Shown: one piece after another, positions 1-7,220 of the stretch
Position numbering within the stretch: position 1 is the stretch's first letter
Layout of the letters: the number at the start of each line of letters is the position of its first letter
NCBI GenBank assembly: GCA_004297635.1
Contig: SCUQ01000144.1
Location: 1 to 8,691, forward strand
DNA length: 8,691 nt
Direction: 5' to 3'
From: Rhizorhabdus sp.
Lineage (GTDB): Bacteria > Pseudomonadota > Alphaproteobacteria > Sphingomonadales > Sphingomonadaceae
Made by a program: the position numbers and the translations under genes
The notes under the pieces: generated by a model
The model's database searches: none
What the model was told of the DNA's origin: nothing
What the model saw: only the letters and a program-made list of their open reading frames with translations

Positions 1-63
1 GGGCCCTCGGCGCTGACGGAGGCCATGGGCATGCTCAACCACCATTTCGCAGCAGCCGCCTGA
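1..63 (+). CDS. tnpA: IS6100 transposase, C-terminal end (partial)
   Basis: Frame 1 is open from the first base and encodes 20 residues ending in ...MGMLNHHFAAAA before a TGA stop at 61-63. I recognise this as the C-terminus of the IS6100 DDE transposase, which catalyses replicative transposition of IS6-family elements. The catalytic domain lies outside the window. The neighbouring right inverted repeat at 104-117 supports the call. Incomplete only because the window starts inside the gene. Confidence 0.92.
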   Translation, partial: GPSALTEAMGMLNHHFAAAA

Positions 64-81
64 TCGGCGCAGAGCGACAGC

Positions 82-1122
82 CTACCTCTGACTGCCGCCA
101 ATCTTTGCAACAGAGCCGCCCAGCCAGCTGCCTTTGCGCACGATATAGTGCAGAAGATCCTTTGTGCTCTTGATCAATCCCAATGGATTGAGCGCAATGC
201 CAATGCGCTTGCGCGTCTCGAAGATCATCATGACGTCGGGATGATCATGCAGATTCTGCCCGACGCCATTTATTTCTTGAACGACTTCTATGCCATGCCG
301 GTCGAGCTCGGCGCGCGGGCCAACACCAGAAAGCATCAGAATTTGGGGCGAATTGAACGTACCGCTGCTGACGATGACTTCCTTCTGGACATCCACCCGC
401 CGCACTTCGCCGTCCTGCACGAACTCTACCGCGACTGCCCTATTACCATCGAAGACGATCCGCTGCGCGCGCGCATTTACTTCGACCCGGACGTTGGACC
501 GGACGAGCATCGGGTCGATATAGCAGCGCTTCACACCGGCCCGCCGGCCGTCCTTGACGGTGAATTGGTAGACACCGATCCCTTCCTGGGTATCGCCGTT
601 GAAATCCTCGTTCTGTGGATGACCAAGCGATGCAGCGGCCTCGATAAAGGCGCCATAGGCTTTGAAGGAAGCATCGCCGTTGGACACGTGAAGCGGACCG
701 AAGGCGCCATGATATTGACTGTCGCCCCGGACATTGCGCTCCGCCTTTCTGAAGTAAGGCAGAACGTCGTTGTACGACCAACCTTGGTTGCCGAGGTCGT
801 GCCAATTGTCGAAATCGGATCGGTCGCCACGGATGTAAACCATGCCATTCATCCCGCTCGACCCGCCCAGCATCTTACCGCGAGGATTATAGAGGCGGCG
901 GCCATTCAGCGCCGTGACTGGCTCGGTATTGTAGCGCCAGTTGAGCGTGTTGATCGCAAAATCCTGGATCAGTGCCGCAAAGGCACCTGGTGTTGAAACG
1001 AGCGGCGAATTACCCGATCCGCCAGCCTCGAGTAGGCATACCGTCGTTTTCGGATCTTCCGACAAACGACTGGCGATCACGCCTCCGGACGAGCCGCCCC
1101 CGATAATGACATAGTCTGGCAT
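82..1122 (-). pseudogene. GMC-family FAD alcohol dehydrogenase, 3'-truncated by IS6100
   Basis: This is the N-terminal 335 residues of a choline-dehydrogenase-like GMC flavoprotein, a family that oxidises alcohols to aldehydes with FAD. The ADP-binding motif lies at residues 7-14 (IGGGSSGG), followed by the conserved acidic and glycine stretch LLEAGG (30-35). GMC signature 1 lies near residues 80-103 (RGKMLGGSSGMNG), and signature 2 near 254-268 (GTFNSPQILMLSGVG). Family members run about 530-560 residues. IS6100 begins exactly at a codon boundary at 117/118, removing about 200 residues including the GMC C-terminal domain with the catalytic His and its partner. The reading frame continues 11 codons into the IS and stops at 82-84. 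The ATG at 1122 has a GGAG about 9 bases upstream. It is divergent from the receptor operon, so its alcohol substrate may belong to the same pathway. Almost certainly inactive; the substrate is unknown. Confidence 0.9.
104..117 (+). repeat. IS6100 right terminal inverted repeat (IRR)
   Basis: TTTGCAACAGAGCC is the exact reverse complement of the 14 bases at 8574-8587. The identity stops at the fifteenth base, which matches the 14-bp terminal repeats of IS6100. Confidence 0.95.
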
Positions 1123-1152
1123 ATATATTGTCTCCGCAGAGATCTGGACCGA

Positions 1153-1164
1153 CCGAGCGCTCGG
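1153..1164. repeat. 12-bp palindrome upstream of GMC gene
   Basis: CCGAGCGCTCGG is a perfect palindrome ending 31 bases upstream of the GMC start codon. The position would suit an operator, but a palindrome this short is expected by chance in a region of this length. Confidence 0.3.
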
Positions 1165-1284
1165 CCATAGCTCCTGCCTGGTGCCGACCGGCTGGTGCTA
1201 CCTAGGAAGATCGTGCCGACGCGAATGAGCCGCACGACGAACTGCGCGCGCTCTCAAGAAGCGAGAATGCGCTGATTACCGAGA

Positions 1285-1301
1285 CCGAAATGAGATTTCG
1301 G
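1285..1301. repeat. 7+3+7 inverted repeat in the divergent region
   Basis: The arms CCGAAAT and ATTTCGG flank a GAG centre. It lies about 160 bp upstream of the GMC start and about 460 bp upstream of the receptor start. It could be a regulator binding site. Statistical support is weak, and no T-run follows that would suggest a terminator. Confidence 0.35.
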
Positions 1302-1512
1302 ATTGAAAATGTACTGAAGATTTCCATGGCCTCTCCCGGCGGATTTATCCTTGTCAGGGGATTTTCGCTCGATCCCGGTTCGCCAGTTTACGGTCGATGT
1401 CACCGTCGAACTTGGAAAATCCGGCCCGCGAATTTGACTTCGCTTGGCCCCGGTCGCTGCGAGAAGAGAGGACGTCACACGGCGGGAGTGGTGGGATTCG
1501 CGGTGTCTCCGA

Positions 1513-1533
1513 GCGAGCATCGCGGATGCTCGC
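1513..1533. repeat. 9+3+9 perfect inverted repeat upstream of receptor operon
   Basis: The arms GCGAGCATC (1513-1521) and GATGCTCGC (1525-1533) are perfect complements around a GCG centre, about 229 bp upstream of the receptor start. It is the strongest dyad in the intergenic region. No T-run follows on either strand, so an intrinsic terminator is unlikely. It could be an operator or a hairpin in a long 5' leader; which one cannot be told from sequence. Confidence 0.5.
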
Positions 1534-1750
1534 CGGCGCTTGAGTCCGCCCGGGTTCCTTTGGACCGCAAGGCGACAAGCTTTTCCAAATGAACTCCCGC
1601 TCGGCGCTGCTGGATACTGACCCTCCAGGCCGTTCCCCGGTCGCAATTCTTGACGGCGCAAAGCTACAAATAATGCAGCCCGGTTTCTCCAAGCGCCAGC
1701 GCTGCCCTCCGAATAATCTCGCCCAGAGAACACGCAATAACGCATGTCTA

Positions 1751-1757
1751 GGGAGGA
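1751..1757 (+). promoter_or_regulatory. Ribosome binding site supporting a TTG start
   Basis: GGGAGGA is a near-ideal Shine-Dalgarno sequence. Its GGAGG core ends 5 bases before the TTG at 1762 but 20 bases before the first in-frame ATG at 1777. The spacing favours initiation at TTG. Confidence 0.6.
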
Positions 1758-1761
1758 TTGA

Positions 1762-4134
1762 TTGAGACATCCGAACATGAGGAGCCTGCTCGCGGGGAGT
1801 GCGATCGGCCTTTTCGCCACTGCATACCCGATGAGCGCAGCGTGCGCTCAGACTGCCACGAACGCGCCCGCGTCATCGGTGGCATCGGGTGTCGGTGCCA
1901 CGAAGGATGACAGCTCTCGACCGGGAGGCTCGACCGAAGGTGCCTTGGAGGACATCGTCGTCACGGCGCGTAAGCGGAGCGAGAATCTTCGCGATGTGCC
2001 GGTCGCGCTTACGGCAGTCTCGGGTGACACCCTCACGCATCGCAACATCACGCAGATGGTCGACCTTGTGACCACACTCCCTAACCTAACTGTCTCCTAC
2101 GGTACCATCCAGCCTCGGACATTTATCCGCGGCTTTGGCTCGGGCGATAATCTCTCCTTCGATCAATCGGTCGGAAAATTCGTCGACAACGTGTCTTATG
2201 GGCGGGACCAAGACAGTCGCATTCCCTTGTTCGACCTGGAAAGAGTCGAAGTGCTGCGTGGACCTCAGGTGCTGCTGTTCGGCAATAGCGCGACGGCCGG
2301 CGCTCTCAACATCACGACGCGAAAGCCCGGCGACCGATTCGAGGCGGATGGCTCGATCGGCTATGAATTCAACAACAACGAGACGAATGTACAGGGTGGT
2401 GCAACACTCCCGGTTGCCGAGGGCGTCAGCCTGCGGGTTGCCGGCTTGCTGCAGCATCTCGACAAGGGCTGGATACACAACAATGTGACCGGCTTCGACA
2501 GTCCGCGCACGCGCAATTATGCTGGCCGCGCGATCTTGCGCATCGAGCCCAGCTCCGATCTCCAGATACAACTGAAGGCCGAATATGACCGGCTCCTCGA
2601 TGAGGGCGAGAACATCCAGGTCTACAAGCAGTCCTTGGCGGTGCCGGGCCTCTTCGATGACACGAAGCTGGATGGGCGGACCTCAAACTCGAACGCCGGC
2701 CCGCCTTATTTCCAGCAAGGCTACGCCTATCTGCGAAACCAGACCTATCAGGCCGACATCAACTATCACGTCCTTGGCGGACAGTTGATCTCGACCAGCA
2801 GCTATCGAAACTACATGTCGTCCACGTCAGGCGACGGCGATGGCCTGGCCGCTGACATCTTCAACGCGTTTATCTTCAACCGCTATCGGCAGTTTGCGCA
2901 GGAACTACGTTTCGAGGGCACGTCGGGCGATTTCGATTACACGTTGGGAGGCTATTATCAGCACGACGAGATGCGTGCCTTCACGTTGATCGAGTTCAAT
3001 CTGGCGCCTCTGGGGGTCCCTGTTCCACCCTTCGCACGCTATCTGAGCTTCGATCAGGACACTGATGCCTGGTCGGGCTTCGCAAACCTGCGCTGGCGGA
3101 TCACGCCAAAGCTCAAGGTGGAAGCTGGCTTTCGCTATACCGACACACGAAAGGACGTGAACCAGCTGCTTGCGACGGCCAATATTATTCCCTCGCTTCC
3201 CAGAAACACGAAGCGGGTCACGGTCGCGCAACAGATAAATCCGGCGCTTGATCCGGTTCAGCTGGCGGTCCTGGGTGTCTTGCCGCATGACTACCGCGGC
3301 ATTCAACAGAATGACGGTTATTTTCAGCCGCAGGTCATCGTACAATATGAGATCGCACCGGCGAACATGGTCTATGCCAAGTTCGTCAGCGGGTCGAAGG
3401 CCGGCGGCGTCGACGCGATCTCCCCTGCTTCCAATCCGAACGCGACCAAGTTCGGTCCTGAGAAGGCGACGTCCTTCGAGCTTGGCGCCAAGGGCCGGCT
3501 CGCGAGCGGCCACCTCGATTATGCGCTCACCATCTTCTCAACGACGTTCAAGGACTTGCAGCTTTCGGTCTTTGACAACGTCTCGTCGTTTCTCGTGTCG
3601 AATGTCGGCAAGGCGCGGACGCGCGGTGTCGAGCTCGAGCTCAACTGGGCCCCGGCACCCCGCCTGCGTATCGATTTCAACGGTGCCTATCTCGATGCCA
3701 GATATCTGAGCTTTCCTGGCGCGACATGCACCAACGAGCAGTCGTTGATTGCCGGCCCGACCTGCACCCAGGACCTCTCCGGCGCGCCGACGTCCTATGC
3801 GTCGAAATGGTCGGGTAACCTTGGGATCGCCTATGAGCAGCCCCTCGGCGGCGATTACCGCCTCGCCGGCCGGATCGATGTATCGGCACGGTCTTCCTAT
3901 GATGCAGGCAGCACGAATTCGCCGGATGAGCGCCAGAAGGGCTATGCCCAGCTCGATGCGAACCTCGACCTCAGCCCGAATTCCAGCAGCTGGACAATCT
4001 CGCTGTTCGGAAGGAACCTGACCGACAAGCGCTATCTGAGCTTCGCTCTGCCGACCATTCCAGCGACCTTCGGCGAGATGGGAACATATTCGCGCGGGCG
4101 ACAGCTTGGCGTTCGCCTGAGCGGTCGCTTCTAG
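1762..4134 (+). CDS. TonB-dependent outer-membrane receptor
   Basis: A 790-residue TonB-dependent receptor of the size usual for sphingomonad catabolic transporters. It should form a 22-stranded outer-membrane barrel with an N-terminal plug and import its ligand using TonB-ExbBD energy. The signal peptide is clear: a hydrophobic core around residues 8-22 and a likely cleavage after Ala29 (SAACA, then Gln). The TonB box is near residues 64-69 (DIVVTA), followed by the plug (about 75-185, with RGFGSGDN and the ERVEVLRGPQ motif) and the barrel. The protein ends in an aromatic residue (...LSGRF), the outer-membrane insertion signal. Two cysteines in a late extracellular-type loop (CTNEQ...GPTC) are a common feature of this group. 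The TTG start is chosen from the ribosome binding site; Met6 at 1777 would also leave a good signal peptide. It is first in a co-directional group with an aldehyde dehydrogenase, so it probably imports the pathway substrate rather than a siderophore. The ligand is unknown. Confidence 0.93.
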   Translation: MRHPNMRSLLAGSAIGLFATAYPMSAACAQTATNAPASSVASGVGATKDDSSRPGGSTEGALEDIVVTARKRSENLRDVPVALTAVSGDTLTHRNITQMVDLVTTLPNLTVSYGTIQPRTFIRGFGSGDNLSFDQSVGKFVDNVSYGRDQDSRIPLFDLERVEVLRGPQVLLFGNSATAGALNITTRKPGDRFEADGSIGYEFNNNETNVQGGATLPVAEGVSLRVAGLLQHLDKGWIHNNVTGFDSPRTRNYAGRAILRIEPSSDLQIQLKAEYDRLLDEGENIQVYKQSLAVPGLFDDTKLDGRTSNSNAGPPYFQQGYAYLRNQTYQADINYHVLGGQLISTSSYRNYMSSTSGDGDGLAADIFNAFIFNRYRQFAQELRFEGTSGDFDYTLGGYYQHDEMRAFTLIEFNLAPLGVPVPPFARYLSFDQDTDAWSGFANLRWRITPKLKVEAGFRYTDTRKDVNQLLATANIIPSLPRNTKRVTVAQQINPALDPVQLAVLGVLPHDYRGIQQNDGYFQPQVIVQYEIAPANMVYAKFVSGSKAGGVDAISPASNPNATKFGPEKATSFELGAKGRLASGHLDYALTIFSTTFKDLQLSVFDNVSSFLVSNVGKARTRGVELELNWAPAPRLRIDFNGAYLDARYLSFPGATCTNEQSLIAGPTCTQDLSGAPTSYASKWSGNLGIAYEQPLGGDYRLAGRIDVSARSSYDAGSTNSPDERQKGYAQLDANLDLSPNSSSWTISLFGRNLTDKRYLSFALPTIPATFGEMGTYSRGRQLGVRLSGRF

Positions 4135-4184
4135 ACGCGCCGGGCAATCTTCACCCCGAACCAGCAATTCTGCGAGGCACTCCG

Positions 4185-5684
4185 ATGACGTCCATTTTGT
4201 CGCAGCCGCGATATTCCGATACAGCCAGTGCGTTCATCGCCTCGCCGAAGCGTCTCCTGATAGACGGGGAATGGCAGTCCTCCTCAGGCGAGAAGTTCGT
4301 ACCGGTCTACGATCCGTCGAGTGGTATCGAGATTGGGGCGATCGTCGATGCCAGCGATGCGGATGTCGATCGGGCCGTCGGCGCGGCGCGCGCGGCGTTC
4401 GATGACGGCCGATGGAGCGGCCAGTCTCCTTACTATCGGGAGATGACGATCCGAAGGCTGGCCGATCTGATCGAGGCGAACGCCACCGAGTTCGCTGAGC
4501 TGGAAGCGATCGACAATGGGAAGTCGATCACCGCCGCATCGCAGATGGACGTTCCCGGCGCGATCGCGCAGCTACGCTATATGGCAGGCTGGGCATCACG
4601 TCTCGATGGAGAGAGCGTCGAGCCGTTGCTCGCGCCATCCGGCGCTTTCCATGGTTACACACGGCGCGAGCCGATCGGCGTCGCGGCCCTGATCGTGCCC
4701 TGGAACTTTCCGCTTTTCTTCGCCGCCCTAAAGCTTGCGCCGGCACTGGCTGCGGGCTGTACGACCGTTCTCAAGCCGGCCGAACAGACAAGTCTGACGA
4801 CCTTGCGGTTCGCCGAGCTGGTGCTTGAGGCCGGCTTCCCGGCAGGCGTGATCAACATCGTGACGGGCGCTGGCAGTGGCGCCGGCGCGGCGCTGGTGCG
4901 ACATCCCGAGGTCGACAAGATCAGTTTCACCGGGTCGACCTCGGTAGGCAAGATGATCGCGCACTCGGCCGCCGACAGCCTCAAGCGCGTGACGCTCGAA
5001 CTTGGGGGCAAGTCGCCTGTGATCGTCTTGCCCGACACCGACCTCGGACAGGCAGCTCAGGGCGTGGCGGGAGGCGTTTTTTTCAACTCTGGCCAGATTT
5101 GCACAGCGGGCTCGCGCGTCTTCGCCCATCGGGACGTGTTCGACGCGCTGGTGGAAGGGATAGCCGACGCAGCGCGGGGGATTCGTCTCGGTCCTTCGCT
5201 TGCGCCGGATACGCAGATGGGACCGCTGGTGTCGGCGCGGCAGCGCGATACCGTCATGGGTTTCATCGAGAGCGCATCGACTGAAGGTGCCTCGGTCGTT
5301 GCAGGAGGCGGTCAGCTCGCCGATCAGGGCTATTATGTGTCGCCCACGATCATCGCTGACGTCTCACCCGAGATGCGCGTGATGCGTGAAGAGATCTTCG
5401 GGCCAGTGGTTTGCGTGTCGCGCTTCGATGATCTCGACGCCGTGGTGAAGAGCGCGAACGCCACGCGCTACGGGCTGGCGGCGTCGGTCTGGACCCGCGA
5501 CATCAGTGCAATGCATAGGCTGGCGCGATCAATCAAGGCGGGCACGGTCTGGGGAAACTGTCATAACGCCATCGATCCTGCCGTGCCGTTCGGGGGATAC
5601 AAGGAGTCCGGGCTCGGCCGCGAACACGGGCGGGAGGGGGTGCTCGCCTATACCGAAACCAAATCGGTTCTCGTGGCTCTGTAG
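4185..5684 (+). CDS. NAD(P)-dependent aldehyde dehydrogenase (phenylacetaldehyde / betaine-aldehyde dehydrogenase type)
   Basis: A 499-residue ALDH-superfamily enzyme that oxidises an aldehyde to a carboxylic acid in the cytoplasm. All key residues are present: Asn174 in VPWNFP (transition-state stabilisation), Lys197 and Glu200 in LKPAE (cofactor ribose; the Glu favours NAD over NADP), the FTGST turn at 248-252, general base Glu272 in LELGGKSP, nucleophile Cys306 in GQICTAGSR, Glu403 in EEIFGPV, and the C-terminal PFGGYKESGLGRE. The ending resembles phenylacetaldehyde-dehydrogenase relatives, but substrate assignment within ALDHs from motifs is unreliable. It starts 50 bp after the receptor stop with no terminator visible between, and GAGG lies 7 bases before the ATG, so it is probably in one operon with the receptor. 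With the divergent GMC dehydrogenase it would make an alcohol-to-aldehyde-to-acid pair. Confidence 0.93.
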   Translation: MTSILSQPRYSDTASAFIASPKRLLIDGEWQSSSGEKFVPVYDPSSGIEIGAIVDASDADVDRAVGAARAAFDDGRWSGQSPYYREMTIRRLADLIEANATEFAELEAIDNGKSITAASQMDVPGAIAQLRYMAGWASRLDGESVEPLLAPSGAFHGYTRREPIGVAALIVPWNFPLFFAALKLAPALAAGCTTVLKPAEQTSLTTLRFAELVLEAGFPAGVINIVTGAGSGAGAALVRHPEVDKISFTGSTSVGKMIAHSAADSLKRVTLELGGKSPVIVLPDTDLGQAAQGVAGGVFFNSGQICTAGSRVFAHRDVFDALVEGIADAARGIRLGPSLAPDTQMGPLVSARQRDTVMGFIESASTEGASVVAGGGQLADQGYYVSPTIIADVSPEMRVMREEIFGPVVCVSRFDDLDAVVKSANATRYGLAASVWTRDISAMHRLARSIKAGTVWGNCHNAIDPAVPFGGYKESGLGREHGREGVLAYTETKSVLVAL

Positions 5685-5704
5685 GTTTAGAGGGAGCGAA
5701 GACA

Positions 5705-6145
5705 ATGGTCGGTAGGGCGGAAGCAATTGGTGGGCGGGGCCTCTCCGCGGCGGTAAGAGCCTTTTGCATCGTTCCTCTGGCCACCGGTATCGGCGACATC
5801 GCCCAAGGCGCGAAGTTTCTCGCGACCGCCGGCGCCGCGCTCCCATCCGCCGCGCTTTCCGATCCAACACTGAACAGCCAGCTGATGTTCGCCGGAGCGA
5901 TCTGGCTCGGCTACGCGCCGCTCATCTGGTATGCCAGCCGCGATCTGCGTGAGCGGCTCTTGCTCCTGCGTTTGCTCTTCGGCTTCGTGTTTCTGAGTGG
6001 CCTCGCACGGACCCTGGCCTATCTTCGGTATGGGTCGCCAGGTTTCGTTCTCACCGCGGCGATAGCGATCGAGTTGGTGGTGCCGCCGGTGATCATGTTT
6101 TGGACCGCAATTGCGGACGCCCGGCTACGAAACAGGTCAGCTTGA
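5705..6145 (+). CDS. DUF4345 family small membrane protein
   Basis: A 146-residue hydrophobic protein with about four membrane segments (roughly residues 18-40, 59-78, 84-106 and 112-136). The spacing and motifs match the DUF4345 family: VPLATGIGDI near the first helix, a short polar loop then the second helix with AIWLGYAPLIWYASRDLRER, FLSGLARTLAYLRYGSPG, and a late IELVVPP. The family has no established function known to me. The ATG at 5705 follows AGGGAG (5691-5696) with 8-base spacing and sits 20 bp after the ALDH stop, so co-transcription with receptor and ALDH is very likely. A role in membrane passage or tolerance of the substrate is conceivable but is only a guess from context. Its last 9 bases overlap the end of the convergent AraC gene. 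Confidence 0.85.
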   Translation: MVGRAEAIGGRGLSAAVRAFCIVPLATGIGDIAQGAKFLATAGAALPSAALSDPTLNSQLMFAGAIWLGYAPLIWYASRDLRERLLLLRLLFGFVFLSGLARTLAYLRYGSPGFVLTAAIAIELVVPPVIMFWTAIADARLRNRSA

Positions 6146-7144
6146 GGGGCGGCCGCGCCAGAGGGGCAAGGTTCCGCGCAGCGCCGAATGCCGATATTCC
6201 CGCGCTGAGACTCCAAATTTGCGACGGAACGAACGGCTGAAATAGCTGAGATCGTCAAACCCGACGTCGTAAGCGATGTCAGTGATGCGGGCGCTTAGGG
6301 AAGGATCGCTCAATCGGCGACTGGCTTCGTCGAGCCGTGCGTCAGCAATGTATTTGTGACACGAGGTTCCTTGGCTGCGGAAGACGCGTTGGAGGCTCTT
6401 GGCTGAAAGCCGCAGTTTTTCACAAATATAGCTTGGACGCAGAGCCGGATCTTCGAGATTGGATTCAACAAATCTCTGTACCGAGGTCCAGCTGTCGTCG
6501 CGACGCCGGTCGGTCTCAAATTCGGCGGAATAGCAGGTCAGAATGGTGTCGCCCAGAACGCGAGCGGCGAGCGGATCGTCGGCCTCTGTCTGGAACCTCT
6601 CGAGCTGCTGCAACAATCCTATCGCATAGCTTCTCATGAGGATCGCGGAGGATCGATGCGCCGCGATACGGTAATTGATCATATCGCCGATCGGCGGGGA
6701 TGAGCGACGCATACGCGCTTCGAGCATCTGCTTCGAAAAGATGAGGCAGAGATGCTCGTTATCGTCGTCGAACTCATATTGGTGCGCCGCTGCACCGTCG
6801 CAAAGCACGACATCACCCGGGCCGATTGTGATCATCCGATCGTCGAGGCGTATCGCGGCATGCCCCTCCTTCTGCACCTTCAACAGGTAGAAGTCGCGGA
6901 AAGCCTCCGCGGCATATTTGACGCTGCATGCCTTGGACGCAAACCGCAGAAGTGCAAGGTTGCTGAACAACGTCCAGGTGAATTCCGTTGTTTTGGCTCG
7001 TACCGGCGGCGTCTCGATGTCCAGATCACTGGCCAGTTGTGACGCAAAAAGCGATCGGTGGCCGACGCGGATATGATTAGCTCGTGGAACCAGCAGCCCT
7101 CCGCCCAGACCTGGCGCGTCAGAAGTTGCCGTTGAATGTCCCAC
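6137..7144 (-). CDS. AraC-family transcriptional regulator
   Basis: A 335-residue regulator. The C-terminal 110 residues form a typical AraC DNA-binding domain with two helix-turn-helix units: about 239-258 (YICEKLRLSAKSLQRVF) and 286-311 (ITDIAYDVGFDDLSYFSRSFRRKFG), the latter carrying the AraC signature. The N-terminal half (about 50-150) resembles the cupin-like sensor domain of the FeaR/NphR type, which senses aromatic or aldehyde-type inducers in known relatives. The start is GTG at 7144, supported by GGAGAG 5-6 bases upstream. It is the last gene of the minus-strand group, 76 bp after the crotonase gene, and converges on the receptor-ALDH-DUF4345 group. It is the obvious candidate to activate that operon in response to the substrate; this is inferred from position. 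Promoter evidence in the 76-bp gap is weak. Confidence 0.92.
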   Translation of the reverse strand: MGHSTATSDAPGLGGGLLVPRANHIRVGHRSLFASQLASDLDIETPPVRAKTTEFTWTLFSNLALLRFASKACSVKYAAEAFRDFYLLKVQKEGHAAIRLDDRMITIGPGDVVLCDGAAAHQYEFDDDNEHLCLIFSKQMLEARMRRSSPPIGDMINYRIAAHRSSAILMRSYAIGLLQQLERFQTEADDPLAARVLGDTILTCYSAEFETDRRRDDSWTSVQRFVESNLEDPALRPSYICEKLRLSAKSLQRVFRSQGTSCHKYIADARLDEASRRLSDPSLSARITDIAYDVGFDDLSYFSRSFRRKFGVSAREYRHSALRGTLPLWRGRPSS

Positions 7145-7149
7145 TTCGT

Positions 7150-7155
7150 CTCTCC
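7150..7155 (-). promoter_or_regulatory. Ribosome binding site supporting the GTG start of the AraC gene
   Basis: On the minus strand GGAGAG lies 5 bases before the GTG at 7144-7142. No ATG in this frame is near it, so the motif fixes GTG as the start. Confidence 0.55.
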
Positions 7156-7220
7156 ACGATAATGGGGCGCTCCTCTTGTTGTGCCAAAGGATTTCGCCCG
7201 GCTGCTTTCATTACGGCAAT

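Larger units (their letters stand above)
1..117 (+). mobile_element. IS6100 right end (partial copy)
   Basis: This is the 3' part of an IS6100 element (IS6 family). It holds the last 20 codons of the transposase plus stop, about 40 bp of untranslated sequence, and the right terminal inverted repeat TTTGCAACAGAGCC ending at 117. The boundary at 117/118 is set by the repeat end and by the start of unrelated sequence belonging to the GMC gene. The rest of the roughly 880-bp element lies upstream of the window. Confidence 0.93.
1123..1761. other. Long divergent intergenic region (GMC / TonB receptor)
   Basis: These 639 bp separate two divergent genes and should hold both promoters and the control sites of the receptor operon. 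Several frames are open across it, but none has recognisable motifs, and their translations are rich in Arg, Ser and Pro, as expected of chance frames in GC-rich DNA. The visible structure is three inverted repeats (1153-1164, 1285-1301, 1513-1533) and a strong ribosome binding site at 1751-1757. I found no convincing sigma-70 promoter, and no tRNA, riboswitch or gene remnant. Confidence 0.6.

Noticed and set aside
148..996. A long plus-strand open frame (282 codons) opposite the GMC gene
   Set aside because: It is antisense to a gene with clear family motifs, has no recognisable domain, and such frames are common opposite GC-rich coding DNA.
1181..1220. Direct repeat GTGCCGAC at 1181-1188 and 1213-1220, 32 bp apart (about three helical turns)
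   Set aside because: It resembles paired activator half-sites, but 8-bp repeats are expected by chance in 640 bp and no further copy supports it.
1650..1676. Possible sigma-70 promoter for the receptor operon (TTGACG, then TAATGC)
   Set aside because: The spacer is only 15 bases and the -10 match is poor. It is a candidate for experiment but not supportable as a feature.
1254..1820. A minus-strand open frame (188 codons) in the divergent region
   Set aside because: It overlaps the receptor signal-peptide coding sequence, its composition is biased to Arg, Ser and Gly, and it has no motif or good ribosome binding site.
7159..7187. Possible minus-strand promoter for the AraC gene (TTGGCA, 17-base spacer, CATTAT)
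   Set aside because: The predicted transcript start would fall within the ribosome binding site at 7150-7155, leaving almost no leader. The two signals conflict, so I did not annotate it.
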